Source: CAWFGW01 sp963815495
Lineage (GTDB): Bacteria; Bacteroidota; Bacteroidia; Cytophagales; JAAEPT01
Assembly: GCA_963815495.1 (NCBI GenBank)
Contig: CAWFGW010000003.1
Coordinates: forward strand, 1-64,000
Reading direction: 5' to 3'
Length of the DNA stretch: 64,000 nt
Part shown: one piece after another, positions 42,316-52,454 of the stretch
How the letters are laid out: every line of letters begins with the position of its first letter
How positions within the stretch are numbered: the first letter of the stretch is position 1
Notes under the pieces: model-generated
What the model was told of the DNA's origin: nothing
What the model saw: the letters and a program-made list of their open reading frames with translations, nothing else
Database searches by the model: none
Position numbers and translations under genes: made by a program

Positions 42316-42984
42316 ATGGAAGCTGCAACGACTAAGAAAACATCGACAAAGAAGACATCAAAAAAGGTGTCAATTACTGAAGCTTATATAGACTATTGTC
42401 TATCAGGAAATCATACACAAAACGTATATCAATTTTGTAAATCGGCAAAAATTTCTGAAAAGAAATTTTATGAAGAGTATGGATCCCTTCGAGCGATTAA
42501 ATACGCCATTTACAAACAGCCAATGGACGAAGCTTTAGAAATGCTCTCTGAGGATGTGAACTTCAAACAATATGGTACTCATGAAAAAATACTTTCTTTA
42601 TATTTTACATGGGTTCAACAGCTCGTTAATATTCGTTCGTTTTTGTTGTATCAGGAAGAGCAATGTGGGGTGAGTTTTTATAAAGATTTTTATTATTCTT
42701 TCCATGAAGATTTTAAAGAATTTGCAGATGGAGTAATCACTGAAGGCATTGGTAAAGGTGAAATTCCAGCGCGACAATATATTGATAAGTTTTATTCTAA
42801 AGGTTTATGGGCGCAACTAATGTTTATCTTTAAGTTTTGGCTTCATGATACTTCCAAAGGTTTTGAACGAACAGATGCAGCGATTGAAAAATCTGCCAAA
42901 GTAGCTTTTGATATGATAGGAGAAGGACCTCTCGATTCAATTTTTGACTTGGGAAGATTTATGATGGGAACCATGCGCTCATGA
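42316..42984 (+). CDS. TetR-like transcriptional regulator (222 aa)
   Basis: A Lys/Thr-rich tail (residues 1-18) is followed by a helix-turn-helix-like region (ITEAYIDYCLSGNH, then VYQFCKSAKISEKKFYEEYGSLRAIK) and a long helical ligand or dimer domain. The arrangement is that of TetR-type regulators of Bacteroidota. Its stop overlaps the start of the ABC1 kinase gene (ATGA), so the two form one unit. It may regulate this unit; the ligand is unknown. Confidence 0.8.
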   Translation: MEAATTKKTSTKKTSKKVSITEAYIDYCLSGNHTQNVYQFCKSAKISEKKFYEEYGSLRAIKYAIYKQPMDEALEMLSEDVNFKQYGTHEKILSLYFTWVQQLVNIRSFLLYQEEQCGVSFYKDFYYSFHEDFKEFADGVITEGIGKGEIPARQYIDKFYSKGLWAQLMFIFKFWLHDTSKGFERTDAAIEKSAKVAFDMIGEGPLDSIFDLGRFMMGTMRS

Positions 42985-44300
42985 AAGAATCCTCAAAAAT
43001 ACCTACAAGCAAAATAGCACGAGCTTCTAAAATTGTTTCTACAGGAATAAAAGTAGGAGGAAATTATGCTAAATATTATTCCAAGAAGTTAGTGGGCCAA
43101 TCCAATGAAGATGAGCTCAATCAAGATAACGCTGAGACATTATACAGTGCTTTTAGTGAATTAAAAGGCAGTGCCTTAAAAATGGCTCAAATGCTAAGCA
43201 TGGAAGGTAATGTTTTACCGAAAGAATATCAAAACCAATTTCAGTTAGCACAGTATAGTGCTCCTCCATTATCTGGTCCATTAGTAGTGCGCACCTTTGA
43301 AAAGTCTACTGGGAAAAAGCCGTTAGAGATGTTTGATTCGTTTGAAATGAAAGCAACTAATGCAGCTTCTATCGGCCAAGTTCACAAAGCTACATTGAAC
43401 GGAAAAGAGTTAGCAATAAAAATTCAATATCCTGGTGTTGCCGATAGTATTACCTCTGATTTACGCCTAATAAAACCTTTTGCCTTAAGGTACTTAAAAG
43501 TTTCTGAAGCAGAAGCTTCAGTATATTTCAAAGAGGTAGAAGAGAAGTTGTTAGAAGAGTCGGATTATGATTTAGAACTAAGTCGCAGCCAATTCATAAG
43601 GAAAAAATGTGCTCATATCAATAATGTGGTTTTACCAGAGTACTTTCCTAAGCTTTCGGGTAATCGAGTATTAACCATGTCCTGGTTGAATGGTGAACAC
43701 TTATCTGATTGGATTAAGAAAAACCAGTCTCAAGAGGATAAAAACAAACTTGGTCAGACATTATGGGATTTTTATATGTATCAAATGCATGACTTAAGAA
43801 TGGTGCAAGCTGATCCACACCCGGGAAATTTCTTAGTTTTAAAAGACGCTACACTCGGGGCGCTGGATTTTGGTTGCGTTAAAGAGTTACCCGAAGAGTT
43901 TTATAAAAGTTTTTCAGCGTTGTTAAGTGATGATGTAATAAATAATAAAGAACGATTTATTCAACATTTGGAATTGTTGGAAATACTACTGCCTGATGAT
44001 GATGACAATGCACGGAAATTTTTTATCGATACATTTCACCAAATGATATCCTTGTTAGCTCGACCGTTTAAATTTGATTCTTTTGACTTTGCTGACAATG
44101 CCTATTTCAACGAAATTATTCAAACAGGCTATGAGGTGTCTAAATTGACAGAAGCTAAAAAGTATAAGTCTACTAGAGGTTCGAAACATTTTTTATATGT
44201 CAACAGAACGTTTTATGGTCTGTATAATTTACTACATATGTTAGGGAGTGAGATAAATGTTACATGGAAGCTGACTGAAAAAAATGCTTTTGTAGTGTAA
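42981..44300 (+). CDS. ABC1/AarF/UbiB family atypical kinase
   Basis: The family's N-terminal KxGQ-type helix appears as ELKGSALKMAQMLSMEG. The Ala-rich nucleotide loop is AASIGQVHKATL, followed by the lysine strand ELAIKIQYPGV. The catalytic stretch QADPHPGNFLVL and the metal-binding LGALDFGCVKELP complete the atypical kinase core. UbiB-type proteins support isoprenoid-quinone biosynthesis, but this Bacteroidota branch is uncharacterised. It is translationally coupled to the TetR-like gene upstream. Confidence 0.92.
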   Translation: MKESSKIPTSKIARASKIVSTGIKVGGNYAKYYSKKLVGQSNEDELNQDNAETLYSAFSELKGSALKMAQMLSMEGNVLPKEYQNQFQLAQYSAPPLSGPLVVRTFEKSTGKKPLEMFDSFEMKATNAASIGQVHKATLNGKELAIKIQYPGVADSITSDLRLIKPFALRYLKVSEAEASVYFKEVEEKLLEESDYDLELSRSQFIRKKCAHINNVVLPEYFPKLSGNRVLTMSWLNGEHLSDWIKKNQSQEDKNKLGQTLWDFYMYQMHDLRMVQADPHPGNFLVLKDATLGALDFGCVKELPEEFYKSFSALLSDDVINNKERFIQHLELLEILLPDDDDNARKFFIDTFHQMISLLARPFKFDSFDFADNAYFNEIIQTGYEVSKLTEAKKYKSTRGSKHFLYVNRTFYGLYNLLHMLGSEINVTWKLTEKNAFVV

Positions 44301-44570
44301 GTATGTCTTTTCTATTTAAGGAGTTAGTTATGAACAATTGTACGAAATAGATATTTATTTATGGGCTGATTAAATATTTCTGAGCTGATGAGTTATAAAT
44401 TTTATAGTCTTTTTAACCTCAGTTAACCGAAAATATATCTCGTTGGTCGTTTTTTATGAAATATATGTGAAATTATTAGTATATTAATAGGCTTGTTTAG
44501 TTGAAAACGAACATTAAAAAAGGTGAAAGAGACTTTATTAAATAATACTAAGATTTAACTACTAACTAAT

Positions 44571-47500
44571 ATGAAATTAAAAATCACTCAAAAAAGTTTC
44601 GGGTTAATGATTTTAGGTATGTTGTTTTTTAATATATCTGTAAGTCAAATAAATACACCATCCGGAGCCACAGTGCCGTTTGGAACCAATACAGCATACG
44701 CATATGGTATGATGCCGACAAATCTGCCCTCCGGAGGTTCTTATGGTCAATCATCTGAGGTTGCTACAATGTATAATGACTGGAAAACTCAGTATGTAGA
44801 GAACTGTGGTTCTGATAAGGCACGAGTTAGATTCGATAATCCAGCAGAAACAGTTTCAGAAGGGGTCGCTTATTCAATGTTATTAGCTGCTTATGCCGCT
44901 GATAAAGATTTATTTGACAGGCTATGGGCTTTTTATAAACAACACCGAAATGGTAATGGCGTCATGCATTGGAAAATTAGCGGTTGTAATAGTGTTATTG
45001 GACAAAATGGTGCTACAGATGCTGAATTAGATGCAGCAATGGCGTTGATTGTAGCAAATGTACAATGGCCAAATTCAACCTCTCCTCATAATTATAAATC
45101 CGATGTGATTACTTTAATTAATGCAATTAAAGATCATGAAGTAAATTCGGATGGTACTTTTGAAAACGGGGATACTTGGAAACCTGCCTGTCGTAACCCT
45201 TCTTATCAAGCACCTGCATATGCTAAGGCTTTTAAACAGTTTATGGCTGAGAATGGTCAAAATCAAGATGCTTTTTGGGACAATGTTGCGAGTAAAACCG
45301 AAACATTATTTAAAAATAATGCTCACCCTAGTTCTGGTTTGTCTACTAACTGGTGTACACCATCAGGCCAGCCAAGTGGCTCATGTAGTGGCTCTGGAAC
45401 TGCACCAGATAAATTTGGATATGATGCTTGCCGTGCACCATGGAGACAAGGTGTAGATGTATTATGGTGGGGGGCGTCAGCTTCTGGTGAAGTGCAAAGT
45501 GTGGTAAATAGACAGTCCGATTTCTGGATAGGTAAAGGTGGAGCTGGTTCAGTGCAAGGGGGAAATAACCTTAATCATGACGGTTCTGGTTCTGGCGATC
45601 ACAACTCAGCATTTGTTGGCCCTATTGGCGCAATGGCTTTAGCTGCTTCAACTACATCAGCGCATCAAAATTTTGTAAATCAGTTATATGCGGAAAATAA
45701 AAAATCAAGTATGGCTAACGGCTACTTTACTGAGATTTTACAAATGATTGGTCTGTTTGTTCAAACAGGTAACTTCTGGAATCCTTATGGAACAACTAGT
45801 GGTCCAACAAATGATTTACCAATAGTATCGCTCTCAGTAAACTCGAGTGTGTGTTTAGGTTCTTCAGTGACCTTATCAGCAAATGCTTCAGATTCTGATG
45901 GATCCATTAGCAAGGTAGAGTTCTATGATGGTACTACCTTATTAAATTCAGACAATAGCTCACCTTATAGTTACAGTTGGACACCTAATACTGGTGGTTC
46001 AAAAAGTGTTACCGCTAAAGCTTATGATAATACAGGAGCTTCTACAACATCTTCTGCTGTAACAATAAATGTAATGTCAGTAACACAACCCACCGCTACA
46101 TCTCCATCAGATTTTTGTGTGGGGTCAACAGCACCTAATTGGACAGCTACAGCCAGTTCAGGGAATAGTTTACTTTGGTATACATCAGCTACAGGAGGAA
46201 ATGGCGCCAACACACCTCCATCAATTTCGAATACCGTAGGAACTAAAAGTGTTTGGGTAAGCCAGCGAATGACAACTTCACCTAATTGTGAAAGTGAGAG
46301 AAAATTGTTGACTGTAAATGGGGTTGCTACACCAGTCGCACCTTCAGGTTCTAACCCAACAGACTTTTGTCAAGGAAGTGTGTCACCTATTTGGAATGCA
46401 ACGCCAAGTGCTGGAAATACCTTATTATGGTATACGTCAGCAACTGGAGGTTCTTCAGTTCAAACACCACCAAGTATTCCTAATTCACCTGCTGGAATTA
46501 AAAGGATATGGGTAAGTCAAATAGCATCAAGTTGTGAGGGACCAAGAAAAGCATTATCTGTTGAAGTATTATCTGCACCTAGCGCACCAAGTGTCGTGAG
46601 TCCTGTGGTTTACAATCTAAATGATACACCAACACAATTATCAGCAATCGGAACAAATTTAAAATGGTATAATGAGGCAACAGGTGGAATCGGTTCATTA
46701 ACTGCACCAACGCCATCTACCAACGTTGCAGGTTCAAAAACTTATTATGTGTCTCAATCTACTGGAGGAGCATGTGAAAGTCCTCGTGCGGCAATAGTTG
46801 TAAATGTTTCTAATGCACTGAAAGTACAGAAAACCACTGCTAACATAACTATTGATGGAGTTATAGAAGCTGCCTGGGCTGATGTTGATGGTCAACCATT
46901 TAATCATACGATTCAAGGTTCAATTTCAAGTCCAAATGATTTGTCAGGAACTTTTAAACTATTATGGGACGATACCTATTTCTATGTTTTAGCAGAGATT
47001 GTTGATGATGCACAGCAAAACGATAGTGATCCTATCTATGAAGATGATGGAATAGAAATATATTTTGATTATGGAAATGATAAGTCAAGTTCTTATGGGA
47101 ATAATGATGCGCAATACTCTTTTGGTTGGGACGATAACTCGTTTAGTGCTAATTCTTCTGGAAACACCTCTAAAAGTGGTATCGACTTTAATATTTCATC
47201 TACTAATAATGGTTATATTTATGAAGCAAGGTTTCCTTGGGCAACATTAGGAGGTACAGCTCAGATAGGAAACAGTCACGGTTTTGATATTCATGTTAAT
47301 GATGATGACAATGGAGGTGGGAGAGACGGTAAACGCTCTTGGAATGCTACAGAAGATGATGCTTGGCAATCACCTGCTTTATTCGGAGACATCTTATTAA
47401 GCAATGAAATTATTACTACTTTAAATGCTTATCAGATGGATGAAATAAGGACCTTTCCAAATCCTTTTACTAATCTTATTCAGATAGAAGGAATTTCAAA

Positions 47501-47657
47501 AGAAACAAACTATTACTTAACTGATATAAGTGGAAGAGTGGTACAGTCTGGTAAAACAGATGGTGTCATAATTACAGAGTTTGAATCAGGGGTATATCAT
47601 CTAATTCTTCAAACAGCATCAGGAAATAAATTTTTAAAGCTGGTTAAAGTTGACTAA
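44571..47657 (+). CDS. Secreted GH8 glycosidase with Ig-like repeats, CBM9-like domain and T9SS tail
   Basis: Domains in order are: a signal peptide (1-25); a GH8 catalytic domain (about 27-405) with SEGVAYSM (Glu 98, proton donor) and GATDAELDAAMAL (Asp 150); an Ig/PKD-like domain (about 415-505, SDGSISKVEFYDGTTLL); three tandem Ig-like repeats with LWYTSATGG or similar (about 510-745); a CBM9/DOMON-like domain (about 755-940); and a type IX sorting domain starting FPNPFTN and ending FLKLVKVD. GH8 enzymes cut beta-1,4 glycans such as cellulose, xylan or chitosan; the substrate is not predictable here. It is secreted by T9SS. A frameshifted paralogue follows. Confidence 0.93.
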   Translation: MKLKITQKSFGLMILGMLFFNISVSQINTPSGATVPFGTNTAYAYGMMPTNLPSGGSYGQSSEVATMYNDWKTQYVENCGSDKARVRFDNPAETVSEGVAYSMLLAAYAADKDLFDRLWAFYKQHRNGNGVMHWKISGCNSVIGQNGATDAELDAAMALIVANVQWPNSTSPHNYKSDVITLINAIKDHEVNSDGTFENGDTWKPACRNPSYQAPAYAKAFKQFMAENGQNQDAFWDNVASKTETLFKNNAHPSSGLSTNWCTPSGQPSGSCSGSGTAPDKFGYDACRAPWRQGVDVLWWGASASGEVQSVVNRQSDFWIGKGGAGSVQGGNNLNHDGSGSGDHNSAFVGPIGAMALAASTTSAHQNFVNQLYAENKKSSMANGYFTEILQMIGLFVQTGNFWNPYGTTSGPTNDLPIVSLSVNSSVCLGSSVTLSANASDSDGSISKVEFYDGTTLLNSDNSSPYSYSWTPNTGGSKSVTAKAYDNTGASTTSSAVTINVMSVTQPTATSPSDFCVGSTAPNWTATASSGNSLLWYTSATGGNGANTPPSISNTVGTKSVWVSQRMTTSPNCESERKLLTVNGVATPVAPSGSNPTDFCQGSVSPIWNATPSAGNTLLWYTSATGGSSVQTPPSIPNSPAGIKRIWVSQIASSCEGPRKALSVEVLSAPSAPSVVSPVVYNLNDTPTQLSAIGTNLKWYNEATGGIGSLTAPTPSTNVAGSKTYYVSQSTGGACESPRAAIVVNVSNALKVQKTTANITIDGVIEAAWADVDGQPFNHTIQGSISSPNDLSGTFKLLWDDTYFYVLAEIVDDAQQNDSDPIYEDDGIEIYFDYGNDKSSSYGNNDAQYSFGWDDNSFSANSSGNTSKSGIDFNISSTNNGYIYEARFPWATLGGTAQIGNSHGFDIHVNDDDNGGGRDGKRSWNATEDDAWQSPALFGDILLSNEIITTLNAYQMDEIRTFPNPFTNLIQIEGISKETNYYLTDISGRVVQSGKTDGVIITEFESGVYHLILQTASGNKFLKLVKVD

Positions 47658-47670
47658 GCTATCATGCTAA

Positions 47671-47707
47671 ATAGAAGGCTAATAGAATAATACTGTTAGC
47701 CTTCTAT
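47671..47707 (+). terminator. Terminator of the first GH8 gene
   Basis: ATAGAAGGCTAA (47671-47682) and TTAGCCTTCTAT (47696-47707) form a perfect 12-bp stem, followed by a T-rich stretch. It ends transcription about 15-50 bases after the first GH8 stop codon. Confidence 0.9.
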
Positions 47708-47899
47708 TTATTTTAAAAACAAGAAGTTGATTTTTTTATCGTATAAACACCACTTTTTGTCCATTAAAAAATCTGGTTTGACTATAATTTCGTATATTCA
47801 AGGTCATTCGATTTAGTCTTGATAACAAACAACTTGCTAAGTTGCTGATGCTTGATAGAATAACAAACGATTGAAATTAGGGAACTCAAATAATCACAA

Positions 47900-49711
47900 A
47901 TGAAAAAAAATATACTCAATAACTTACTGACTTTGTTTTTAGCCACACTATTTTTTGTGAGTGTAGCTCAAATTAACACGCCTTCTGGTGCAACAAAACC
48001 ATTTGGTAGTAATACATCTTATCAATATGGTATGATGCCTACCAACCTTCCTTCAGGAGGAACTTATGGGCAATCTTCTGAAGTAGCTACAATGTACAAC
48101 AACTGGAAACAGAAATTTGTTGAAAATTGTGGTGCAAATCAAGCACGAGTGAGATTTGATAATACCTCTGAAACAGTTTCTGAAGGAATTGCTTATGGGA
48201 TGTTGTTAGCGGCATATGCTGCTGACAAAAACTTATTTGATCGACTTTGGGCATATTATAAAAATTTCAGGAATGTTAATGGAGTTATGCATTGGAAAAT
48301 TAATGGTTGTAATTCAGTAGCAAATCAAAATGGTGCGACAGATGCTGAGTTAGACGCAGCAATGGCCTTAATAGTAGCTTCAGTACAATGGCCAAATGCA
48401 ACATCTCCTCACAATTATAAGTCAGATGGTGTAACATTAATAAATGCCATTAAAAATCATGAAACTGCTAACGATGGTACTTTTTATAATGGGGATATGT
48501 GGCATCCAAAGTGTAGAAATCCATCATATCAGGCTCCAGCTTATGCTCGTGCATTTAAAAAATTTATGGCAGATAATGGTCAAAATCAAAATAGTTTTTG
48601 GGATAATGTAGCAGAAAAAACGGAGTCACTTCATGAAAATAATGCGCACAGTTCTTCTGGTTTATCTACAAACTGGTGTACCCCATCTGGCCCTCCTAGT
48701 AGCGAATGTAGTGGTTCTGGAACAGCTCCTGATAAGTTTGGTTATGATGCATGTAGGGCACCATGGAGACAAGGTGTTGATGTGTTGTGGTGGGGGCCTA
48801 CTGCCACAAATAATATTCAAACTATTATTAACAGACAATCAAATTTTTGGATAAATAAAGGTGGGGCCAATACTGTTCAAGGTGGTAATAACATGAACCA
48901 TGATGGTTCTGGGTTTGGTGATCATAATGGGGCTTATACAGGTCCTATTGGAGCGATGTCAATGGGAGCGTCTAGCACTTCAGCACACCAAAATTTTGTG
49001 AATGCATTATATTCAGAGAATAAAAAAACAAGTATCGCTAATGGATATTTTAATGAAATATTACAAATGTTAGGTCTATTTGTACAAAGCGGGAATTTTT
49101 GGAACCCATATGGAGCTGGTACAGCCCCTAATAACATTAAACCAACAGTTACTCTTACAGCACCAGGTTCTGGTACTAGCATTTGTGAAGGAGTTAATGT
49201 GACCATTTCCGCAACAGCAGCAGATAGTGATGGAAGCATTGCTAAAGTTGAATTTTATGATGGTTCATCTCTTTTAAATTCAGATAATAGTAGTCCTTAT
49301 ACTTTTGTTTGGACAAACGCTACATCGGGTAACAAAACAATCACTGCTAAAGCATATGATAATAACAATGCGAGCACGATTTCTACTGCAAAAAGTATTA
49401 CGATAAAAGCTGCGCCTACTCCCCCAACAGTTGGAGGAACAGTGAATTATGAAAAAGATGAGACTGCATCACCGCTAAGCGCTATTGGTTCTAGCTTAAA
49501 ATGGTATACTAGTTCAACTGGAGGGTCGGGTTTAGCTACTGCACCCACCCCTTCAACCAGTAGTCTCGGAACATCTACCTATTATGTAACACAAACTATC
49601 AGCGGTTGTGAGAGTGCAAGAGCGCTTGTTAAAGTGATTGTAGGAGCTCCAATCGATGCAATTAATGTTGAGAAAGTGGAAAGTCCTATACAAATTGATG
49701 GAGATTATTGA
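47900..49711 (+). CDS. GH8 glycosidase paralogue, N-terminal part of a frameshifted gene
   Basis: This frame encodes a signal peptide, a GH8 domain (about 28-410, with SEGIAYGM and GATDAELDAAMAL intact), an Ig/PKD-like domain (SDGSIAKVEFYDGSSLL) and one Ig-like repeat (SLKWYTSSTGGSGL). The first GH8 gene has three such repeats. It ends prematurely just inside the CBM9-like domain (IQIDGDY then stop). Its catalytic half is complete, so the truncated protein could be active, but it would lack the T9SS tail and might not be secreted. The rest of the gene continues in the next frame at 49707. Confidence 0.9.
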   Translation: MKKNILNNLLTLFLATLFFVSVAQINTPSGATKPFGSNTSYQYGMMPTNLPSGGTYGQSSEVATMYNNWKQKFVENCGANQARVRFDNTSETVSEGIAYGMLLAAYAADKNLFDRLWAYYKNFRNVNGVMHWKINGCNSVANQNGATDAELDAAMALIVASVQWPNATSPHNYKSDGVTLINAIKNHETANDGTFYNGDMWHPKCRNPSYQAPAYARAFKKFMADNGQNQNSFWDNVAEKTESLHENNAHSSSGLSTNWCTPSGPPSSECSGSGTAPDKFGYDACRAPWRQGVDVLWWGPTATNNIQTIINRQSNFWINKGGANTVQGGNNMNHDGSGFGDHNGAYTGPIGAMSMGASSTSAHQNFVNALYSENKKTSIANGYFNEILQMLGLFVQSGNFWNPYGAGTAPNNIKPTVTLTAPGSGTSICEGVNVTISATAADSDGSIAKVEFYDGSSLLNSDNSSPYTFVWTNATSGNKTITAKAYDNNNASTISTAKSITIKAAPTPPTVGGTVNYEKDETASPLSAIGSSLKWYTSSTGGSGLATAPTPSTSSLGTSTYYVTQTISGCESARALVKVIVGAPIDAINVEKVESPIQIDGDY

Positions 49712-50504
49712 TAATATATGGAATAGTGTGGAAGGACATGTCTTAGAAAATGTCCTTCAAGGAACTATCTCTAATGCTAGTGATTTATCTGGCGAGTTCA
49801 AATTACTTTGGGATGTCACCAATTTATATGTGTTAGGCGATATTGCTGATGATACGAAGACTAACGATAGTCCAAATGTGTATGAGGATGATGCGGTTGA
49901 AGTATATTTGGACTTTGGTAATGATAAAACTGCTACCTATTCTGCAACGAATGATGCCCAATATACCTTCCGTTGGGATGATAATGTTATTGGTACAAAT
50001 ACATCGGGTAATACATCAACTTCAGGAATTACTTTCAAAATGAAAGCAACACCCCAAGGTTATGTGTTTGAGGCAAAGATTCCTTGGGCATTGCTTGGTG
50101 GAAGTGGACAAAAAAATGCTTTGCATGGCTTTGACCTTCATATAAATGATGATGACAATGGAGGGACACGAGATGGTAAACTTGCTTGGAACGCTGAGAC
50201 AGACGAGGCGTGGCAGCAACCTGCTTTGTTTGGTTCTATAAAATTATTGAATGTAGTGGCCTCAACATATGATGAGGTATTTATTAACGCTATTACTACA
50301 TTCCCTAATCCATTTAACGCAACTGTTATAATTGACGGATTGAAAGAAAAAACTAATTATGTATTTACAGATATTAGTGGTCGGGTTATTCAAAGTGGCG
50401 CTACAGCTGGAGAAATTGAAACAAAATTTGAAGCTGGAACTTATCACTTAATATTAGACTTTGGTGATCGAAAAAAATATTTGAAATTGGTTAAGGTTGA
50501 GTAA
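49698..50504 (+). pseudogene. C-terminal part (CBM9-like and T9SS tail) of the frameshifted GH8 gene
   Basis: This frame resumes at the exact place where the upstream frame stops. It gives IDNIWNSVEGHVLENVLQGT, matching the CBM9-like domain of the first GH8 gene (IDGVIEAAWADVDGQPF). It continues through the DDDAVEVYLDFGND-like region to a T9SS tail starting FPNPFN and ending YLKLVKVE. One extra base near 49706 (gattattg) would explain the break. It may be a true mutation or a sequencing error; without it the two parts join into one protein of about 867 aa. Confidence 0.85.
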
Positions 50505-50528
50505 TAGGTTGTCAACTTTATTATCTAC

Positions 50529-50558
50529 AAAAAAGGAGCTTTATGGAGCTCCTTTTTT
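50529..50558 (+). terminator. Terminator of the second GH8 gene
   Basis: AAAAAAGGAGCT and AGCTCCTTTTTT pair perfectly around a six-base loop, with the T-tract at the end. It separates the GH8 gene from dnaX. Confidence 0.9.
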
Positions 50559-50630
50559 GTTATGATTGACTCAATAGTTTCTATTTGCACTTTCTTTTTT
50601 CAAAACCTTTTTGCCTCTCGCTATTTTCGT

Positions 50631-50642
50631 TAATTTGCATTG
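50631..50642 (+). promoter_or_regulatory. dnaX promoter overlapping the start codon
   Basis: TTAATTTG-like sequence (about 50630-50637) is close to the Bacteroidota -7 box. The first possible start codons are TTG at 50640 and GTG at 50643, only a few bases away, so the mRNA may have little or no leader. Confidence 0.4.
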
Positions 50643-52328
50643 GTGGAACAATTCGTAGTATCGGCTAGAAAATACAGACCGCAAGGTTTTGACGAAGTGG
50701 TGGGGCAGGAGCATATCACTACAACGCTCAAAAACGCTATTGCGAATAGTCACTTAGGGCAGGCATTATTGTTTTGCGGTCCGAGGGGAGTGGGTAAAAC
50801 TACCTGTGCACGGATACTCGCTAGGATGGTAAACGGATTTGATGAAAACGATCACTCCAACAACATGAACATCTATGAGCTGGATGCCGCCTCTAACAAC
50901 TCAGTAGATGATATTCGAAACTTGGTAGACCAAGTGCGTTTTCCTCCACAACATGGGAAATTTAAAGTCTATATCATCGATGAGGTTCACATGCTTTCTA
51001 GTGCGGCTTTTAATGCATTTTTGAAAACATTAGAAGAACCTCCTGCTTATGCAATTTTTATTTTGGCAACCACAGAGAAGCATAAAATTATTCCTACAAT
51101 ACTTTCCCGTTGTCAAATATTTGATTTCAATAGAATTCAAGTCAGTGACATTGGAAATCATTTGGCTAAAATTGCTGCAAACGAAAAAATTGAGGCAGAA
51201 CCAGAAGCACTTCATCTTATTGCTCAAAAGGCAGATGGCGCTTTAAGAGATGCCCTTTCTATTTTTGATTTGATTGTTACGTTTTCCTCTGGAAACAAAG
51301 TTACGTATGAAGATACTATTAGTAACTTGCACATTCTTGACTATGACTATTACTTTAAAGTCACGAGCTCCTTACTAGAAGGTAATTTACATACCGCACT
51401 ATTGTTGTTTGATGAAATTTTAAATAACGGATTCGATGGACATATTTTTATTGTTGGTTTATCACAGCATTTCAGAAATTTAATGGTTTGTAAAGACCAA
51501 ATAACCATTCAGTTGTTAGAGGTTTCAGATAGTATCAAAACAAAGTACTTAGAACAAGCACAACATTCATCGCTTTCTTTTTTATTGTCTTCGTTAAGCA
51601 TTTCAAGTACCTGTGATCAGAGTTATAAAGGCTCTAAAAATCAACGATTGCATGTCGAGTTGGCGCTCATGAAAATGGCACACTTGAAAGATGTACTTAC
51701 TCTGGAGCCAGGGGAGATTAAAAAAAAAACTGAAGTCCTAGCTAAGCCGGTTGTCCAACAACCAGTAACACCCCCAAAACCCGCCACCCCTGCAGTAGTA
51801 GAGGCTGCAACAGAGGAAGTTAAAAAAACAACTTCACAACAAAAACCGCTTTCTGACCCCCCACAGACCAAGCCAGTACAGGCTAAACGTTCTACGCTTC
51901 GTTTGTCCGATATCGGTAAGCAGAAAGAGGAAGCAGCTGTTGAAGAGGAACGTTCCGAAGCTGATGCCTTTACGTTTGAAGATTTACAAAAGCACTGGAG
52001 TGCATTTATTCAACGGTTAACACGCGAAGGAAAAATCAATTTGTACACAACACTTAATAATGGGGTGTTGAGTTTAGAAGAAACCAAGGTAGTCATCAAA
52101 GTAGACAACCAGTTGCAGTTAGAAAATATTAATAGCATCAAAGAAGACTTGATGCAGTACATCAGAGCCAACCTCAACAATTACCAAATCTTTTTGGAAG
52201 TAATTATTGAGCAGACAGAGAAAAAAGATATGATGTATACTGCACAAGATAAATACGAATACCTCGTTAAAGCATATCCTGATTTAGAACTTTTGAAGAA
52301 GGAATTGGGATTAGAATTAGGGTTTTAA
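50643..52328 (+). CDS. dnaX: DNA polymerase III subunit gamma/tau
   Basis: DnaX is the ATPase core of the clamp loader of the replicative polymerase. Seen are SARKYRPQGFDEVVGQEH, the P-loop GPRGVGKTTCARIL, and YELDAASNNSVDDIR. The DEVHML Walker B (IIDEVHML) and sensor LKTLEEPP with TILSRCQIFDF follow. The zinc-binding Cys cluster of the E. coli protein is replaced by a short spacer, as is common in Flavobacteria-like DnaX. A Pro/Thr-rich linker (about residues 370-420) leads to a tau-like C-terminus. The start is taken as GTG at 50643 (VEQFVVSARKY); a TTG at 50640 is also in frame. Confidence 0.95.
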   Translation: MEQFVVSARKYRPQGFDEVVGQEHITTTLKNAIANSHLGQALLFCGPRGVGKTTCARILARMVNGFDENDHSNNMNIYELDAASNNSVDDIRNLVDQVRFPPQHGKFKVYIIDEVHMLSSAAFNAFLKTLEEPPAYAIFILATTEKHKIIPTILSRCQIFDFNRIQVSDIGNHLAKIAANEKIEAEPEALHLIAQKADGALRDALSIFDLIVTFSSGNKVTYEDTISNLHILDYDYYFKVTSSLLEGNLHTALLLFDEILNNGFDGHIFIVGLSQHFRNLMVCKDQITIQLLEVSDSIKTKYLEQAQHSSLSFLLSSLSISSTCDQSYKGSKNQRLHVELALMKMAHLKDVLTLEPGEIKKKTEVLAKPVVQQPVTPPKPATPAVVEAATEEVKKTTSQQKPLSDPPQTKPVQAKRSTLRLSDIGKQKEEAAVEEERSEADAFTFEDLQKHWSAFIQRLTREGKINLYTTLNNGVLSLEETKVVIKVDNQLQLENINSIKEDLMQYIRANLNNYQIFLEVIIEQTEKKDMMYTAQDKYEYLVKAYPDLELLKKELGLELGF

Positions 52329-52454
52329 AAAAATCAATTTATAGACATGTTAAAGTTGAATAGTCATTCAGAACGTAGAAAAGAATCTGTTAATCAAAAA
52401 CATCGTCATGCTGTTCCGATAATTTTCGGCAGAAGCGAAGAACTTACTTTTAAA

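Noticed and set aside
50643..52328. Absence of the DnaX zinc-binding Cys cluster as a novelty.
   Set aside because: As far as I recall, many Flavobacteria-like DnaX proteins lack this module, so it is a lineage feature.
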